Shown here: one piece after another, positions 1 to 10,500 of the stretch | Position numbering within the stretch: position 1 is the first letter of the stretch | How the letters are laid out: the number at the start of each line of letters is the position of its first letter | NCBI RefSeq assembly: GCF_903645305.1 | Contig: NZ_CAHJXO010000002.1 | Coordinates: forward strand, 248,001 to 312,000 | Reading direction: 5' to 3' | DNA: 64,000 nt | From: Corynebacterium sp. Marseille-P4321 | GTDB lineage: Bacteria > Actinomycetota > Actinomycetes > Mycobacteriales > Mycobacteriaceae | Program-made: the position numbers and the translations under genes | Notes under the pieces: model-generated | The model's database searches: none | What the model was told of the DNA's origin: nothing | The model's input: the letters and a program-made list of their open reading frames with translations, nothing else

Positions 1-2
1 CC

Positions 3-866
3 ACAGCGGGCGAGGAGGGCACGGACACGGCTCACGAGGAAGACGACTCCGACGACGCCGTCGACCTCGACGAAGCGACGGAAGTCGACCCCGAGCGTTT
101 CAAAGCCCACGGCGGCTACATCGTCGCCGCGTGGGACGCGGGGTTGCGCGGCTGCGCCATCGACGTCAGCGGCGACGTGGAGACGTTCCAGTGCGCTGTC
201 GATTTCGCCGAGCCAGTAGGCCCCCACCAGTCCGACCATGTTGCCACCGAAGACGGCAACGCCTCCGCTATCCAGTACCAATCCGTCTACGGCTTCTACC
301 CCGTCAGCGACCGCTTCGCCGGCGCCTGGACGCAAGACGACGTCGCCGAGCTCGCCGTCGGCGAGAAGGTGACCATCGGCGGATTCACCATCGAGCGCGT
401 GGATAAGGATGCCGTGTTAATCGACCGCGGCGCCCACTGGTTCTGGATCGTCGACGGGATCTACCAGCCCTACAACTCCGCCGCCGGCGCCATCGAAACC
501 GACCCGAGCGAGTACGAAATCTCCACTTCGGACAGCGCTCCTGAGGGTTCCATCTGCGGCATCATCGAGACCGAACCCGGCATCTACTCCTACGTCATGG
601 CCATGGAACACGGGACCAACTGCCCCATCGCGTTCAATGTCGCCGAAGAGTACATGTCTCCCGACAGATCCGGATCCGCCCCGCAGGGCTCCGGCGGTTT
701 CTGGGACGGCCCGCACGGCTGGTCGTGTGGCCGCGGTTACCTCTCCCCCGGCATGGACGACATCGGCGCCAACAAGATGCCAGTCTGCTCCGCAGAGAGC
801 ATGAGTGGCAAGCCGGGCAAGGGTTCAGGCTCGGTAGCCATCGTCGCAACGCCGTACTTGGGTTAA
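3..866 (+). CDS. Partial exported hypothetical protein (3' part)
   Basis: The frame is open from the left edge of the window, so the true start lies outside; the TTG at 144 is only an internal start-like codon. The visible part opens with an Asp/Glu-rich stretch (EEDDSDDAVDLDE), which looks like a linker, followed by a domain of about 250 residues. That domain has six spaced cysteines (near RGCAID, FQCAV, ICGII, NCPIA, WSCGR, VCSAE), a pattern that suggests disulfide bonds and an extracytoplasmic location. The base composition is typical of the host core genome, unlike the next gene. I do not recognise the family. The defence island begins about 190 bp downstream. Confidence 0.7.
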   Translation, partial: TAGEEGTDTAHEEDDSDDAVDLDEATEVDPERFKAHGGYIVAAWDAGLRGCAIDVSGDVETFQCAVDFAEPVGPHQSDHVATEDGNASAIQYQSVYGFYPVSDRFAGAWTQDDVAELAVGEKVTIGGFTIERVDKDAVLIDRGAHWFWIVDGIYQPYNSAAGAIETDPSEYEISTSDSAPEGSICGIIETEPGIYSYVMAMEHGTNCPIAFNVAEEYMSPDRSGSAPQGSGGFWDGPHGWSCGRGYLSPGMDDIGANKMPVCSAESMSGKPGKGSGSVAIVATPYLG

Positions 867-1058
867 GGGGCATTTGCTTATCGACGAGCTCCGCCCCCGA
901 TCGGTCCGCTCGCACTTTAATCAAATAGCAAGCTTATTCGATTCAACCGAGCACGGATCGCTTCGGGAAATAAGATACTCGCTGAGACCGCAGAAGCAAC
1001 GGTTCTTCGACGGCTGTGAATGTTACTTTATTAGCAACAAAACGAAATGGAGAGCATC
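867..1058 (+). promoter_or_regulatory. Intergenic leader of the defence island, weak promoter candidates
   Basis: This gap marks the shift from GC-rich core sequence to the AT-richer island. It holds one copy of the decamer GTCGATAAGC on the minus strand (876-885). Two TAnnnT-type -10 candidates are visible, TAAGAT at 971-976 and TACTTT at 1024-1029, but neither has a convincing -35. No long inverted repeat or attachment-site repeat was seen. The promoter assignment is a guess; the boundary position is clearer. Confidence 0.25.
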
Positions 1059-4000
1059 GTGAGTCTTGCTGATTGGCTAAGTCCTGACCCTGATCTGGTG
1101 GAAGCGGTTGATAACTACCGTGAAACTTGTCTTTCGGTTTACGAACAGGATCCGAACCGAATCTTGGAAGACCTCCGGAAAGAGTACTCCATCGCTGAGG
1201 GCGGCTATGGACGCAAGCAGGTGCAAGAACTTCTTCAGAATGGCGCCGACGCTCTGCGCGAAGCGCCGGGGCGATTGGCAGTTCATTTAACCCACAATTG
1301 CCTTTATGTAGCGAATCAAGGTAAGCCCTTCACCGGCGAGGGACTCCGCGGCATTCTATATGCGCACCTGTCTGAGAAAACGGGGGAAGAAATCGGAAGA
1401 TTTGGCCTCGGCTTCAAATCCATCGCCGGAATTTCGGCAAACCCGCAGATTTACAGCCAATCCGTCTCTTTCACCTTCGATCGCAGTTCGACCCATCAGA
1501 CGGTGAACGAGCGAATCGATTCGACTCTCACGTTCGACGATGTCCCAGCGCTACGCATCGCATGGCCCATTGAGCCAGTTCAAGAGTTTGAAGATGACCC
1601 GATTCTCAGAAGCCTTGCCAAATGGGCCGCAACGGTAGTAAAAGTTCCGCTTTTTCAAGGTGCAGCTCGCGACCTTGACAAGGAGATCCAGGAATTCGAC
1701 GAATCGTTCTGCTTATTCGTACCGGCAGTACGCGAACTGAGCATCAAGTCTGAAATTAGCGACACCTACAAGACGTACACCGTCATGCGTAGTGGCGAAG
1801 GCAGGCGCCAGGTCGAACTCCGTGACTCTGAAGGTCAAACAAGCCATTGGTATGTAGTCTCAAGAAAGCATGTTCCAAGTGAGTCAGCCCTTGAAAATGC
1901 AGGTCGCACCGCCAGACGGGAGACAGTCGACGTCAGTTGGGCGGTCCCCCTCGAAGGAAAAGTTAAGGTCGGCCAACTCTCGGCGTACTTTCCAATTAAG
2001 TCGGAGGTTTCACTCTCCGGAAAGCTCAACGCCCCGTGGAAGCTGTCCGATGACCGTATCGATCTAATTGAGGGCGCGTTTAACGAAGAGATATTGGCGA
2101 ATGTGGTTCCAGAGCTAGTTTCGGAAGCTAGACAATTCCTCGGCGCTAAAGATCCGGGCCGTTACATCGACATCCTGCCGGCCCGTGGACGAGAATTGCG
2201 CAGTTGGGCGGATGGTGTAATCAACGAACCCATTTTTAGAAAGCTTCGCAGTGTACGCAGTCTTCCGAACGCTACCGGCGAAATGCGTTCCCCGAACACT
2301 CTCCGAATGACCCCTCAGATCATTCCAAATTATGTCGCTCAGGAATGGGTTGAGAAAGCTCTTTCTACTGAGGACTGGGTTCACCCGGACTGCACCTCCA
2401 CGCAGGAACGGCGTTCAAAAACCCTCAGGTTGATGGGCGGAAAGACCCGAGATGAGTTGCACGGCCTCCACGAATGGCTCGAGTCCTTTTCAGTAGGCGA
2501 CGGAGGTACCGCCACACCCGATAGATCAATCACTGCTCTGCACGCCGTCAACACGCTTCAGGACGAGGCTGAAATCCGTTTGATCGAGGAAATCGCTGAC
2601 GTAGCCCGTTCAAGCCGAATAGTCCTCCTTGAGTCCGGAGCTCTTGCCCGCCCCAGGAGAGGCCAAGCAGTCTTACGATCAAACGAGGGGGACCGTGGCG
2701 AAAATTTTGTGCACCCTGAGGTGGCGTCGGATGAGAAGGCAAAGCGCACACTCATCGAATTGGGCGTCGCAGAATCCGAAGACACAGGTAAAATTGGGGA
2801 TATCATCACCCAGCTTAGGATCGCGTCTGAGCTTCAATCCGATGACTGGTGGGACAACGCTTGGAGTATCTTTCGATCAACCAGCCACGATGAGTTGATA
2901 AGGGAGCTCTCGACCAATCTCGTGGGCGAGGTTTCGAAATTCATCAAGGTGAAAACTCTCGGCGGCAGTTGGGTGTATCCGAACGGCCAATATCTTCCGG
3001 GCAAGCTTCTGAAGCCGAATCAGGAGGACTCGTCGCTCCTTATTGACCCAGAGTTTCACGCATTAGACTACGACTTCTTGAAATTCCTCGGCATTACGGA
3101 AACCCCTTTTCTGTCAATGAACCATGTCTCGGAAAGATGGGTTCGCGATTATCACAAGGCCCATTTAGAAGAATTTGGAATTGCGCTTCAGCTCAACAAA
3201 CGTAATTGGGACGAGGCCAAATTGGATCCACTTGTTCTAATGGGCCCATTGGATGACCTAGCCCAATTTTCACCGGCCAACAGGGCGCGTCTTACTAAGT
3301 ATGTGCTGGAACGTTCCTACGATTCCACCGCTAAGATCCGATCCTCGAAAAACGCATTGGTTCACGAGGCATTTCATCCAGTTCTCTGGAAAATCGTCCA
3401 GGATGGTTTACTGAAGACCACCATCGGATACTCTCCCATTTCTGAGGCATTCCTGAGTTCGTCCGTCGACGAAGAACTACACGATGTGCTTCCGGTAGTG
3501 ACCGATCTGGAGCTGCATGTCGACCTTCTGAAGGCTCTCCCGTTCCGTGGCGACCTCACCGAGTTATCGGAACGAGATTTTGAGCGTCTCGTTCTTTTCC
3601 ACAAAGCGGCCGACGACGAAGGTTTGGTGGGAAAGGTTTACGGGTGGTACTGCTACCTTTTCACCGAGTCAGTTCCTAGCAGGTTGACCGTTAAAGTCGC
3701 AGATCAGTGGAAATCGGTTGAACCTACCAAGGTCGCTGTAACTGCTGACCCCTTAGAGGAACGCAACCTCGAGAAGTTCGGAGTCCCAACGCTACCTGTT
3801 CCTTCTCTTCAAGATGTCGAACTGTTAAACACACATTGGGAGCTCCTAACTTTCGACGAAATCCCGGTCGATGTTCAGTTTGTCCCCAGTGGTGACCGGC
3901 AACCGCTCCTTTTTGTTTTCGAGAATCTGCTTTCCTTGGCGGCAGACCTCGATGATGATTCGGTCATCGATCAGCTTCACTCCCTCGAGTTCCAGCCCTG

Positions 4001-5813
4001 CGAAAGCTTGGATTTGGTAAGCGAACTCCCCGGTCTTCCTCGTTCAAGGGAATCCGTTACCCGTGCTGTACGAGACAACGTTGTGTACGTTGTTGGGCAA
4101 TCTACTCGAACAAAACTTGCCGGGGTGCTTGAAGCTCTAAACATAGACGTCGACGATTACCGTTTTGATCAGCTGGTTGAAGAGTCTGAATCCAGGCAAC
4201 TAAGTATGGCCAAATCCGAGGTTAGAGCAGCCGAGACAGACGCGGACCGTCTGAGCATCATGTTTACCGACGACGAGATCGTCTCCCAGATCCCGTCACA
4301 AGGTCTGGAGTACGCCAAATCGAAGGACGGCATAGCTCCTAGCGGAAGCACCCTTGCTCAGATCTGCATCGACATGTTTGGCCCAGCCGCACTCGAAAAG
4401 TTGTGCCGACGTAAACAAACCTTGTCAGTTGGAATTCCACCTAAGAACTGGAAGGGGTCTTACACCACGCGAAAGTGGGTCAGGGAGCTTGGTTTCAGTG
4501 ACGAATGGGCCGGGCGTAAAGGAGCTACTCGAAACACTCCAAATGAGGTCGTAAGTGGACCCGCGGAACCAGGTACTTTTCATGATTACCAGCACGCCGT
4601 TTCTTTGAATCTCAAACGGATGCTTCGGGGAGAATCGCCACATCGTGGCCTGATTACTCTTCCAACTGGAGCTGGTAAAACCCGTGTTGCCGTACAGACC
4701 ATCATCGAATCAATTTCTGATGGAGAGATGGATCGAGATGGGGTTCCTTTCAATGGACCCATTCTTTGGCTGGTCAACAACGAAGAGTTGTGTGAGCAAG
4801 CTATCGACGCCTGGTCGTACCTCTGGAGCGCAGTAGGCAGACCTAATACAGCTCTGACCGTGAGCCGGCACTTCGGAACTTATAACGCGGAGGAAGAACC
4901 TAATGGTGTTCAAGTCGTCGTAGCCACCTACCAGAAGGCAGGGGGTTCTACTGAGAAGAGGGAGTACGACTGGCTCAAGGAAACCCCGCTGGTGGTAATT
5001 GATGAGGCTCACTCCGCGCTAGCCCCGACCTATACGAAAATTTTGAACTGGACGGGACGAAGCGCCCGTGAACGGGACAAACTGCTGCTCGGCCTAACCG
5101 CAACCCCGTACAGCGGCCGGTCAGATTCTGAACGTACCGAGCAATTGCTCAAACGATTCGACAACAACATTCTCGACGAAGGGGTGTTCGGTGATGAACA
5201 ACCTATGATCCGGTTACAGAATGATCGGGTTCTATCGCACGTAACAATGGAAATTATTCGAACCGATTCGGCAATTGAGCTAACTGACCAAGAAAGAGAA
5301 GAGTTCGAAAAAAGCACTTGGCTTCCTCGGCAAAAGGAGAAAGCACTCGGCGAAGATCTCGAACGCACACTGCGAATCGTCGATTCGATCAAGAGTAAGC
5401 CAAGTGACTGGTCGATAATTGTCTTCGCCACCTCGGTAGAGAATGCTGAGACCATCGCGGCCATGCTTACGCTGGACGGGATCCCGTCAGCAGCGATCAG
5501 CGCGAACACTCCGGACTCAGAGCGTGCACTCGCTCTTGAGCGCTTCCGGTCAAAAGAACTGCGAGTGCTGACGAACTACGGCGTGCTATCTCAAGGATTT
5601 GACGCTCCTAAGACCGACGCTGTTTACATAACCCGCCCTACACAAAGCGAGGTCCGATACCAACAAATGATCGGACGAGGACTGCGTGGCCCGAAGAACG
5701 GAGGTACCGAAGACGTGCACCTTGTTAACGTGCTCGATAACATTCGCGAGTTCCCGCTAAGCATCAACTACAAGCCATTCGAGAAGCTGGCGGAATCGAT
5801 TGATGGCAACTAA
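1059..5813 (+). CDS. GHKL (sacsin-like) ATPase fused to SF2 helicase, DISARM-like island
   Basis: A very large protein (about 1,585 residues) with two nucleotide-dependent modules. The N-terminus has a GHKL/Hsp90-like ATPase: N-box QVQELLQNGADAL near residue 50, an NQG.PF box near 85 and the lid motif GRFGLGFKS near 110, as in sacsin-type proteins. A long middle of about 1,000 residues has no motif I recognise. The C-terminus is a DEAD/DEAH SF2 helicase: Walker A LPTGAGKT near 1,200, VIDEAHSA near 1,315, then GLTATP, SQGFDAP and the motif VI region QMIGRGLRG. GTG 1059 is preferred because GGAG lies 6 nt upstream; ATG 1047 in the same frame lacks a ribosome site. It overlaps the next gene, so co-translation is likely. 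The inferred role is nucleic-acid remodelling in antiphage defence. Confidence 0.8.
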   Translation: MSLADWLSPDPDLVEAVDNYRETCLSVYEQDPNRILEDLRKEYSIAEGGYGRKQVQELLQNGADALREAPGRLAVHLTHNCLYVANQGKPFTGEGLRGILYAHLSEKTGEEIGRFGLGFKSIAGISANPQIYSQSVSFTFDRSSTHQTVNERIDSTLTFDDVPALRIAWPIEPVQEFEDDPILRSLAKWAATVVKVPLFQGAARDLDKEIQEFDESFCLFVPAVRELSIKSEISDTYKTYTVMRSGEGRRQVELRDSEGQTSHWYVVSRKHVPSESALENAGRTARRETVDVSWAVPLEGKVKVGQLSAYFPIKSEVSLSGKLNAPWKLSDDRIDLIEGAFNEEILANVVPELVSEARQFLGAKDPGRYIDILPARGRELRSWADGVINEPIFRKLRSVRSLPNATGEMRSPNTLRMTPQIIPNYVAQEWVEKALSTEDWVHPDCTSTQERRSKTLRLMGGKTRDELHGLHEWLESFSVGDGGTATPDRSITALHAVNTLQDEAEIRLIEEIADVARSSRIVLLESGALARPRRGQAVLRSNEGDRGENFVHPEVASDEKAKRTLIELGVAESEDTGKIGDIITQLRIASELQSDDWWDNAWSIFRSTSHDELIRELSTNLVGEVSKFIKVKTLGGSWVYPNGQYLPGKLLKPNQEDSSLLIDPEFHALDYDFLKFLGITETPFLSMNHVSERWVRDYHKAHLEEFGIALQLNKRNWDEAKLDPLVLMGPLDDLAQFSPANRARLTKYVLERSYDSTAKIRSSKNALVHEAFHPVLWKIVQDGLLKTTIGYSPISEAFLSSSVDEELHDVLPVVTDLELHVDLLKALPFRGDLTELSERDFERLVLFHKAADDEGLVGKVYGWYCYLFTESVPSRLTVKVADQWKSVEPTKVAVTADPLEERNLEKFGVPTLPVPSLQDVELLNTHWELLTFDEIPVDVQFVPSGDRQPLLFVFENLLSLAADLDDDSVIDQLHSLEFQPCESLDLVSELPGLPRSRESVTRAVRDNVVYVVGQSTRTKLAGVLEALNIDVDDYRFDQLVEESESRQLSMAKSEVRAAETDADRLSIMFTDDEIVSQIPSQGLEYAKSKDGIAPSGSTLAQICIDMFGPAALEKLCRRKQTLSVGIPPKNWKGSYTTRKWVRELGFSDEWAGRKGATRNTPNEVVSGPAEPGTFHDYQHAVSLNLKRMLRGESPHRGLITLPTGAGKTRVAVQTIIESISDGEMDRDGVPFNGPILWLVNNEELCEQAIDAWSYLWSAVGRPNTALTVSRHFGTYNAEEEPNGVQVVVATYQKAGGSTEKREYDWLKETPLVVIDEAHSALAPTYTKILNWTGRSARERDKLLLGLTATPYSGRSDSERTEQLLKRFDNNILDEGVFGDEQPMIRLQNDRVLSHVTMEIIRTDSAIELTDQEREEFEKSTWLPRQKEKALGEDLERTLRIVDSIKSKPSDWSIIVFATSVENAETIAAMLTLDGIPSAAISANTPDSERALALERFRSKELRVLTNYGVLSQGFDAPKTDAVYITRPTQSEVRYQQMIGRGLRGPKNGGTEDVHLVNVLDNIREFPLSINYKPFEKLAESIDGN

Positions 5814-7563
5814 AAAGAAAATGCGTAAGGGACCTCAAAGAGGGTCAGCATTAGTTTTCGATGAGGCTCAGCGCGCCTATCTTGATTCCCCGTATCGAAG
5901 TAAGCAGATAGTTCTGGCAGGTCCTGGAACGGGCAAAACCACAGTCGCGATCCAGCGAGTAATCAACCTGGACGGGGCCTTGAATTCAGAGCAAGACCAC
6001 CGCTACCCCGCTGCCGTGCTATTTTTGTCGTTTTCCCGCGCCTCTATACGAGCCGCGGCTAACTCAATGAACACTGACCTAGCGAAACTTGACATCGAAT
6101 TCCAGTCCCAAACTATCGATTCATTAGCCTACGAGATCTGCCGTTACGACGGACAGATGAGCCTTTCGGAAATTGAGCGAACTGACTTCAAGGAACGGCT
6201 TCGGGTCGCGTCCGACATTGCAGATGAGCAAGGCACACACCTCACCTACGACCTGCGTCATGTTTTTATAGACGAGGCCCAGGATGTTTCCCCTGCTCAG
6301 GCTGAGTTTCTGAACCGCTACCTAACAGCTTTGCCCGACGAATGCGGTGTAACGGTATTCGCTGATCCGGACCAGGAGATATACCGATTTCTAGATTCGA
6401 ATGGCGAATCCACACCTCGGTGGGATTTCTTCCATCACCAGCTAAAGGACGTCTTCTCGTGGGGTTACTTCGTTTTCCACGGACAGTATCGAGCCCGCAG
6501 CATCTTTATGAAGCGAATGTTCGATGATTTAAAGGGGGTTCGCGAAGAAGAAAACCCCGCACGAAAGGCGGTGCTGTTGGACAATCTTCAATCACGATTG
6601 CCAACGGTAACGCTCGAGCGTCTCGCATCATCGGTTTCTTCGCGAGCTTCCGACTCTGCGTTACTTGCTCGAACAAACGCGGCTGTAACAGCTTGTTTTG
6701 ATTACCTAAGACGTACCGGATATACAAATCTATCTCCAGTTTTTCCATCCGACTGGCATGAGTCGTATCCGAGTTGGATTGGTGAAGTTGCTTGTTCAGT
6801 ATCTGAGAACGAGTTTTCTTCTCACGAATTTAAAGCTGCGCTTGAGACAACCCACCTTCCTCGCCTCGATCCGGATCCAGTTTCTCACCTTGATCTCCTT
6901 TTACGGCATCAAATGACCTGGGAAGATGTTAAGCGGTCCTATGACGCAATCAACTTTCGCCAAACAACGACTGAACCTGGGCGATTGACGTTATCTACTA
7001 TCCATCAGGCGAAGGGTCTGGAATTCGATGACGTTGCGATCCTGGAGCCTGAGGAGCTTCTGCTGCGCGAACCAGTTGAACTCGAAGTCTTGTTTGTCGC
7101 ACTGAGTCGAGCGCACAACATGACGTACTCCGTGATTCCACCCGATGATCTTCTGAATTTCCGAATCCATGGCCGTCGTTTGGTGAAGCATAAATTCTCG
7201 GGGAAGCGTCGTTTGTTAACTCACATTTCCATTCTTCCCGGAGACATAACGGTCCCAGAATCGCTTGGAACTAAACGAGCAGACCACGTTAAACACTTAG
7301 ATCGCGACTCCTTTGTCTTTTTTGAACCGATCCTGACTAGATCCATCTTTAGCTACATCTGCACGGTAGACGGAGAGCCGGTCGGCGAAACAACCGAGGA
7401 TTTTGGCCGCCTCCTGCAACGAGAATCTGGTGCCACTACTCCCCCAACTTTGGGCAGCGTTCCCATTGCAGAGCTGGAAACACAGTTTTTCAGTGGGCGT
7501 ATGGGTTTACGCCCTATTCTTGTTCCTATTCCATATGGCATTTCTGAAATTCGATATTCGTAA
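5803..7563 (+). CDS. UvrD/Rep-family SF1 helicase-like protein
   Basis: A 586-residue SF1 helicase with motifs in order: Walker A GPGTGKTT near residue 45, motif II FIDEAQDVSP near 150, motif III-like ADPDQEIYRF near 190, motif V HQAKGLEFDDV near 400 and a motif VI-like VALSRAHN near 430. It is shorter than housekeeping UvrD/PcrA (about 700-760), so accessory subdomains are reduced. ATG 5803 overlaps the end of the upstream gene by 11 bp. The downstream gene begins 11 nt after its stop. It is inferred to be a partner of the GHKL-helicase in the same operon. Its base composition matches the island and is poorer in GC than the core genes. Confidence 0.85.
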   Translation: MATKKKMRKGPQRGSALVFDEAQRAYLDSPYRSKQIVLAGPGTGKTTVAIQRVINLDGALNSEQDHRYPAAVLFLSFSRASIRAAANSMNTDLAKLDIEFQSQTIDSLAYEICRYDGQMSLSEIERTDFKERLRVASDIADEQGTHLTYDLRHVFIDEAQDVSPAQAEFLNRYLTALPDECGVTVFADPDQEIYRFLDSNGESTPRWDFFHHQLKDVFSWGYFVFHGQYRARSIFMKRMFDDLKGVREEENPARKAVLLDNLQSRLPTVTLERLASSVSSRASDSALLARTNAAVTACFDYLRRTGYTNLSPVFPSDWHESYPSWIGEVACSVSENEFSSHEFKAALETTHLPRLDPDPVSHLDLLLRHQMTWEDVKRSYDAINFRQTTTEPGRLTLSTIHQAKGLEFDDVAILEPEELLLREPVELEVLFVALSRAHNMTYSVIPPDDLLNFRIHGRRLVKHKFSGKRRLLTHISILPGDITVPESLGTKRADHVKHLDRDSFVFFEPILTRSIFSYICTVDGEPVGETTEDFGRLLQRESGATTPPTLGSVPIAELETQFFSGRMGLRPILVPIPYGISEIRYS

Positions 7564-7574
7564 AGGACGCCACC

Positions 7575-10500
7575 GTGACACTCACCCTCAATCACTGGTA
7601 TAACGCCCGCGAGAGCCTCGCCGCATACGTCGGTAGCGATCTACAAGGTGAACCAGGTGAGACTATCCAGGGGTGGCCTCTTAACCGCATGATCGTAGGA
7701 GTTCTACACCCTCAGCAATCCCCGGAAGAGGACCACGTTTCGCTCGAGATGGAGGGCGAAGAAGACCGAGAATACGGAGAAATAAAGACGCAGGTTGACG
7801 GGCGATTTACCGATGATTTTGGGGTTTCGCTATCGAATTCGTCTTTGCCTTCATCTATGGGTCTGACTGTCGCAGTCGACAGCTACATAACTTCGCGCAT
7901 CGATTGTCGGTTTGAGGCAACCCGTTACGTCCGGTTCGAAGATACGGAGAACCGGACTCCTGTTTGGAAGCCAGAGCCGCTCTCCAAAACGGCAGAGATT
8001 CTTATCCCCAGAAATCAGACCAAGACGTTGAACCACACGCTGTTCGATGACGCCGAACGCGGCATCCGACTTACAGCCGTAGTCCGTCCTGCTCGGGATC
8101 GAAGAGTCAGTGTCACCATCAGCCTTGTCAATACCAACGTATCGATTCAAGGAGAGCGCAAAGACGCGCTCTGCTGGTTCCGCCCTCGCCTCCATCTCAG
8201 TCTTGCCGAAGGTTCTTTTGTTGAGGGCCGGCCCCATTACGAGATGTCTCACCGCAGCGAGGAACTGCGAGAACTTGACTTCCTCTATCGCAACGAGCCG
8301 AACCTCGCGTTGGGGCACGGATGTTCAGCAACGTGGGATCGGGACCCCGCGAATGTGACCGAAATATCGTCAACCTACTTCCCAACCTACGAGGTCTTGC
8401 TTGCCGACCCTAACAGGGGAGGAACGGGAGATCCGCTTGGTGAATATGATCTGAACATCGGGCGTCTGGCCGAAACCAAGGATTACTCAGAGCTTGACCG
8501 GGTGCGTGAAGCATATGATCGGTGGATTGAATCCCAGCGAGTCTTGCTCGAGCAAGAGAAATCTAACCTCAATGATCTTGAGTATCAGATCGGAGCAACG
8601 AACCTCAGGAAAGCCTCCGAATGCAGTGCTCGCATCGCTGCTGGCGTGAACCTGCTGAGAGCGAAAGAAAACGAGGACATCAGGCATGCTTTTCGTCTAA
8701 TGAATGAGGCGATGCTAGAACAACGCCGCGATCCAAACCAGCCAGATTTGATTAAGCACTTCAAATGGCGTCCGTTTCAGCTCGCATTCATCTTAATGAA
8801 CTTACCTGGTATTTCAGATCCAGAACACAGTGACAGGGACATAGCCGATATTCTCTGGTTTCCGACAGGCGGCGGAAAAACCGAAGCGTATCTGGGCTGT
8901 ATTGCATACTCCATTTTTCTGCGACGCATCCGCCATCCGGAAGCTGGCGGTGTCTCAGCAATCATGCGTTACACTCTCCGCCTGCTCACTAGCGATCAGT
9001 TTGATCGCGCTGCCAAACTGATCTGCGCTATGGAGGTCACGAGACGAAAGAAGCTCTCACACACAACCGCGCCTATCTCTCTCGGAATGTGGGTTGGGCA
9101 CAACACCACCCCCAACACCTACGACGATGTCCGCAAAGCACTAGACAATCGAAACCAAGTTTCCGCTCACAACATCAACAGGGAAGAATCTCTTCTATAT
9201 CAAGTTCGCAAATGTCCCCAATGCGCAACATCGATCCCCTTCTCGGCATACCGTATAGAAAACGAAGAGTTACTGATTCCGTGTACTAATCCGAATTGCG
9301 CGTTCAAGGATGGGTTGCCGCTCTACTTTGTGGACGAGGATGTCTATGCAAAACATCCTTCCCTTCTCATCGGCACCGTGGACAAGTTCGCCCTAATGGC
9401 CTGGAAAGCCGAGGTTTCCGAGCTACTAACCTCCGAAGGCGATAACCTTGCGCCAGACTTAGTGGTTCAAGACGAGTTTCACCTGCTGTCAGGTCCGTTA
9501 GGAACAATGGTCGGCCTTTATGAATCGGCTATTGATCTCGCTCTAACCCAAAGTGGCGGTCACAAACCTAAGATCATCGCGTCTACGGCGACAATTCGAC
9601 AGGCAGCCGAGCAAACAAGGTCCATTTTTAACAGGCAAGCCTTCCAATTCCCCCCTCAGGGGTTAGAACCTGGTGATAACTACTTTTCAAAAACCGCTCC
9701 GCGAGACGTTCAAGGTTCAAGGCGCTACGTCGGAGTGATAGCGCCAGGAACTTCGCAGGCGACGCTTCTCATTCGTTTATATGCCGCCCTTCTACAGGGA
9801 ACAAGTGAACTTCAGGCACCGGAGGAACTCAGTCCCGAAGAATGGCATCAAGTTCTGGATACGTATTGGACGTTATTGGGTTACTTCAACAGCCTCCGAG
9901 TTCTAGGCGCCGCTAGTTTGCAAGCAGTAGATGATATTCCCCTTCGCATGAAGGCTATTGCCCAAAGACGTGGAGTTGATGTGCGACGTGGCCCATCGGA
10001 AACGCTTCCTTCGGAGCTGACTTCAAGGAAAAACTCGGGTGAGATCGCAAGCACCAGGGAGAATATGAAACGCAAGTACCCAGATCCAGCAACGCCGAAT
10101 ATTATCCTGGCTACCAACATGATCTCCGTAGGACTTGATATCGACAGACTTGGACTGATGGTTGTTGCTGGCCAACCCCAGAACGCATCTGAGTACATTC
10201 AGGCCACTTCTCGGGTAGGCCGCCAGCATCCCGGCCTAGTGTTTGTGGCCTTTAATCCCTACCGGACCCGCGATGTATCACATTTCGAAAATTTCGAATT
10301 TTTCCATCGCACACTCTATAGCTCTGTCGAGGCTACAACAGCTACCCCGTATTCACCCCGGGCACGTGATCGCGGTGCACACGGCGTTTTAGTTTCGGCC
10401 ACGCGATTGCTCATCCCCGAACTACGAGCGGCTTCTTCAGCTGGTTCGATTCTGGAGCAGAAACACAGAGTTCAATCCGAGATAGTTGTTCCATTAGTGG

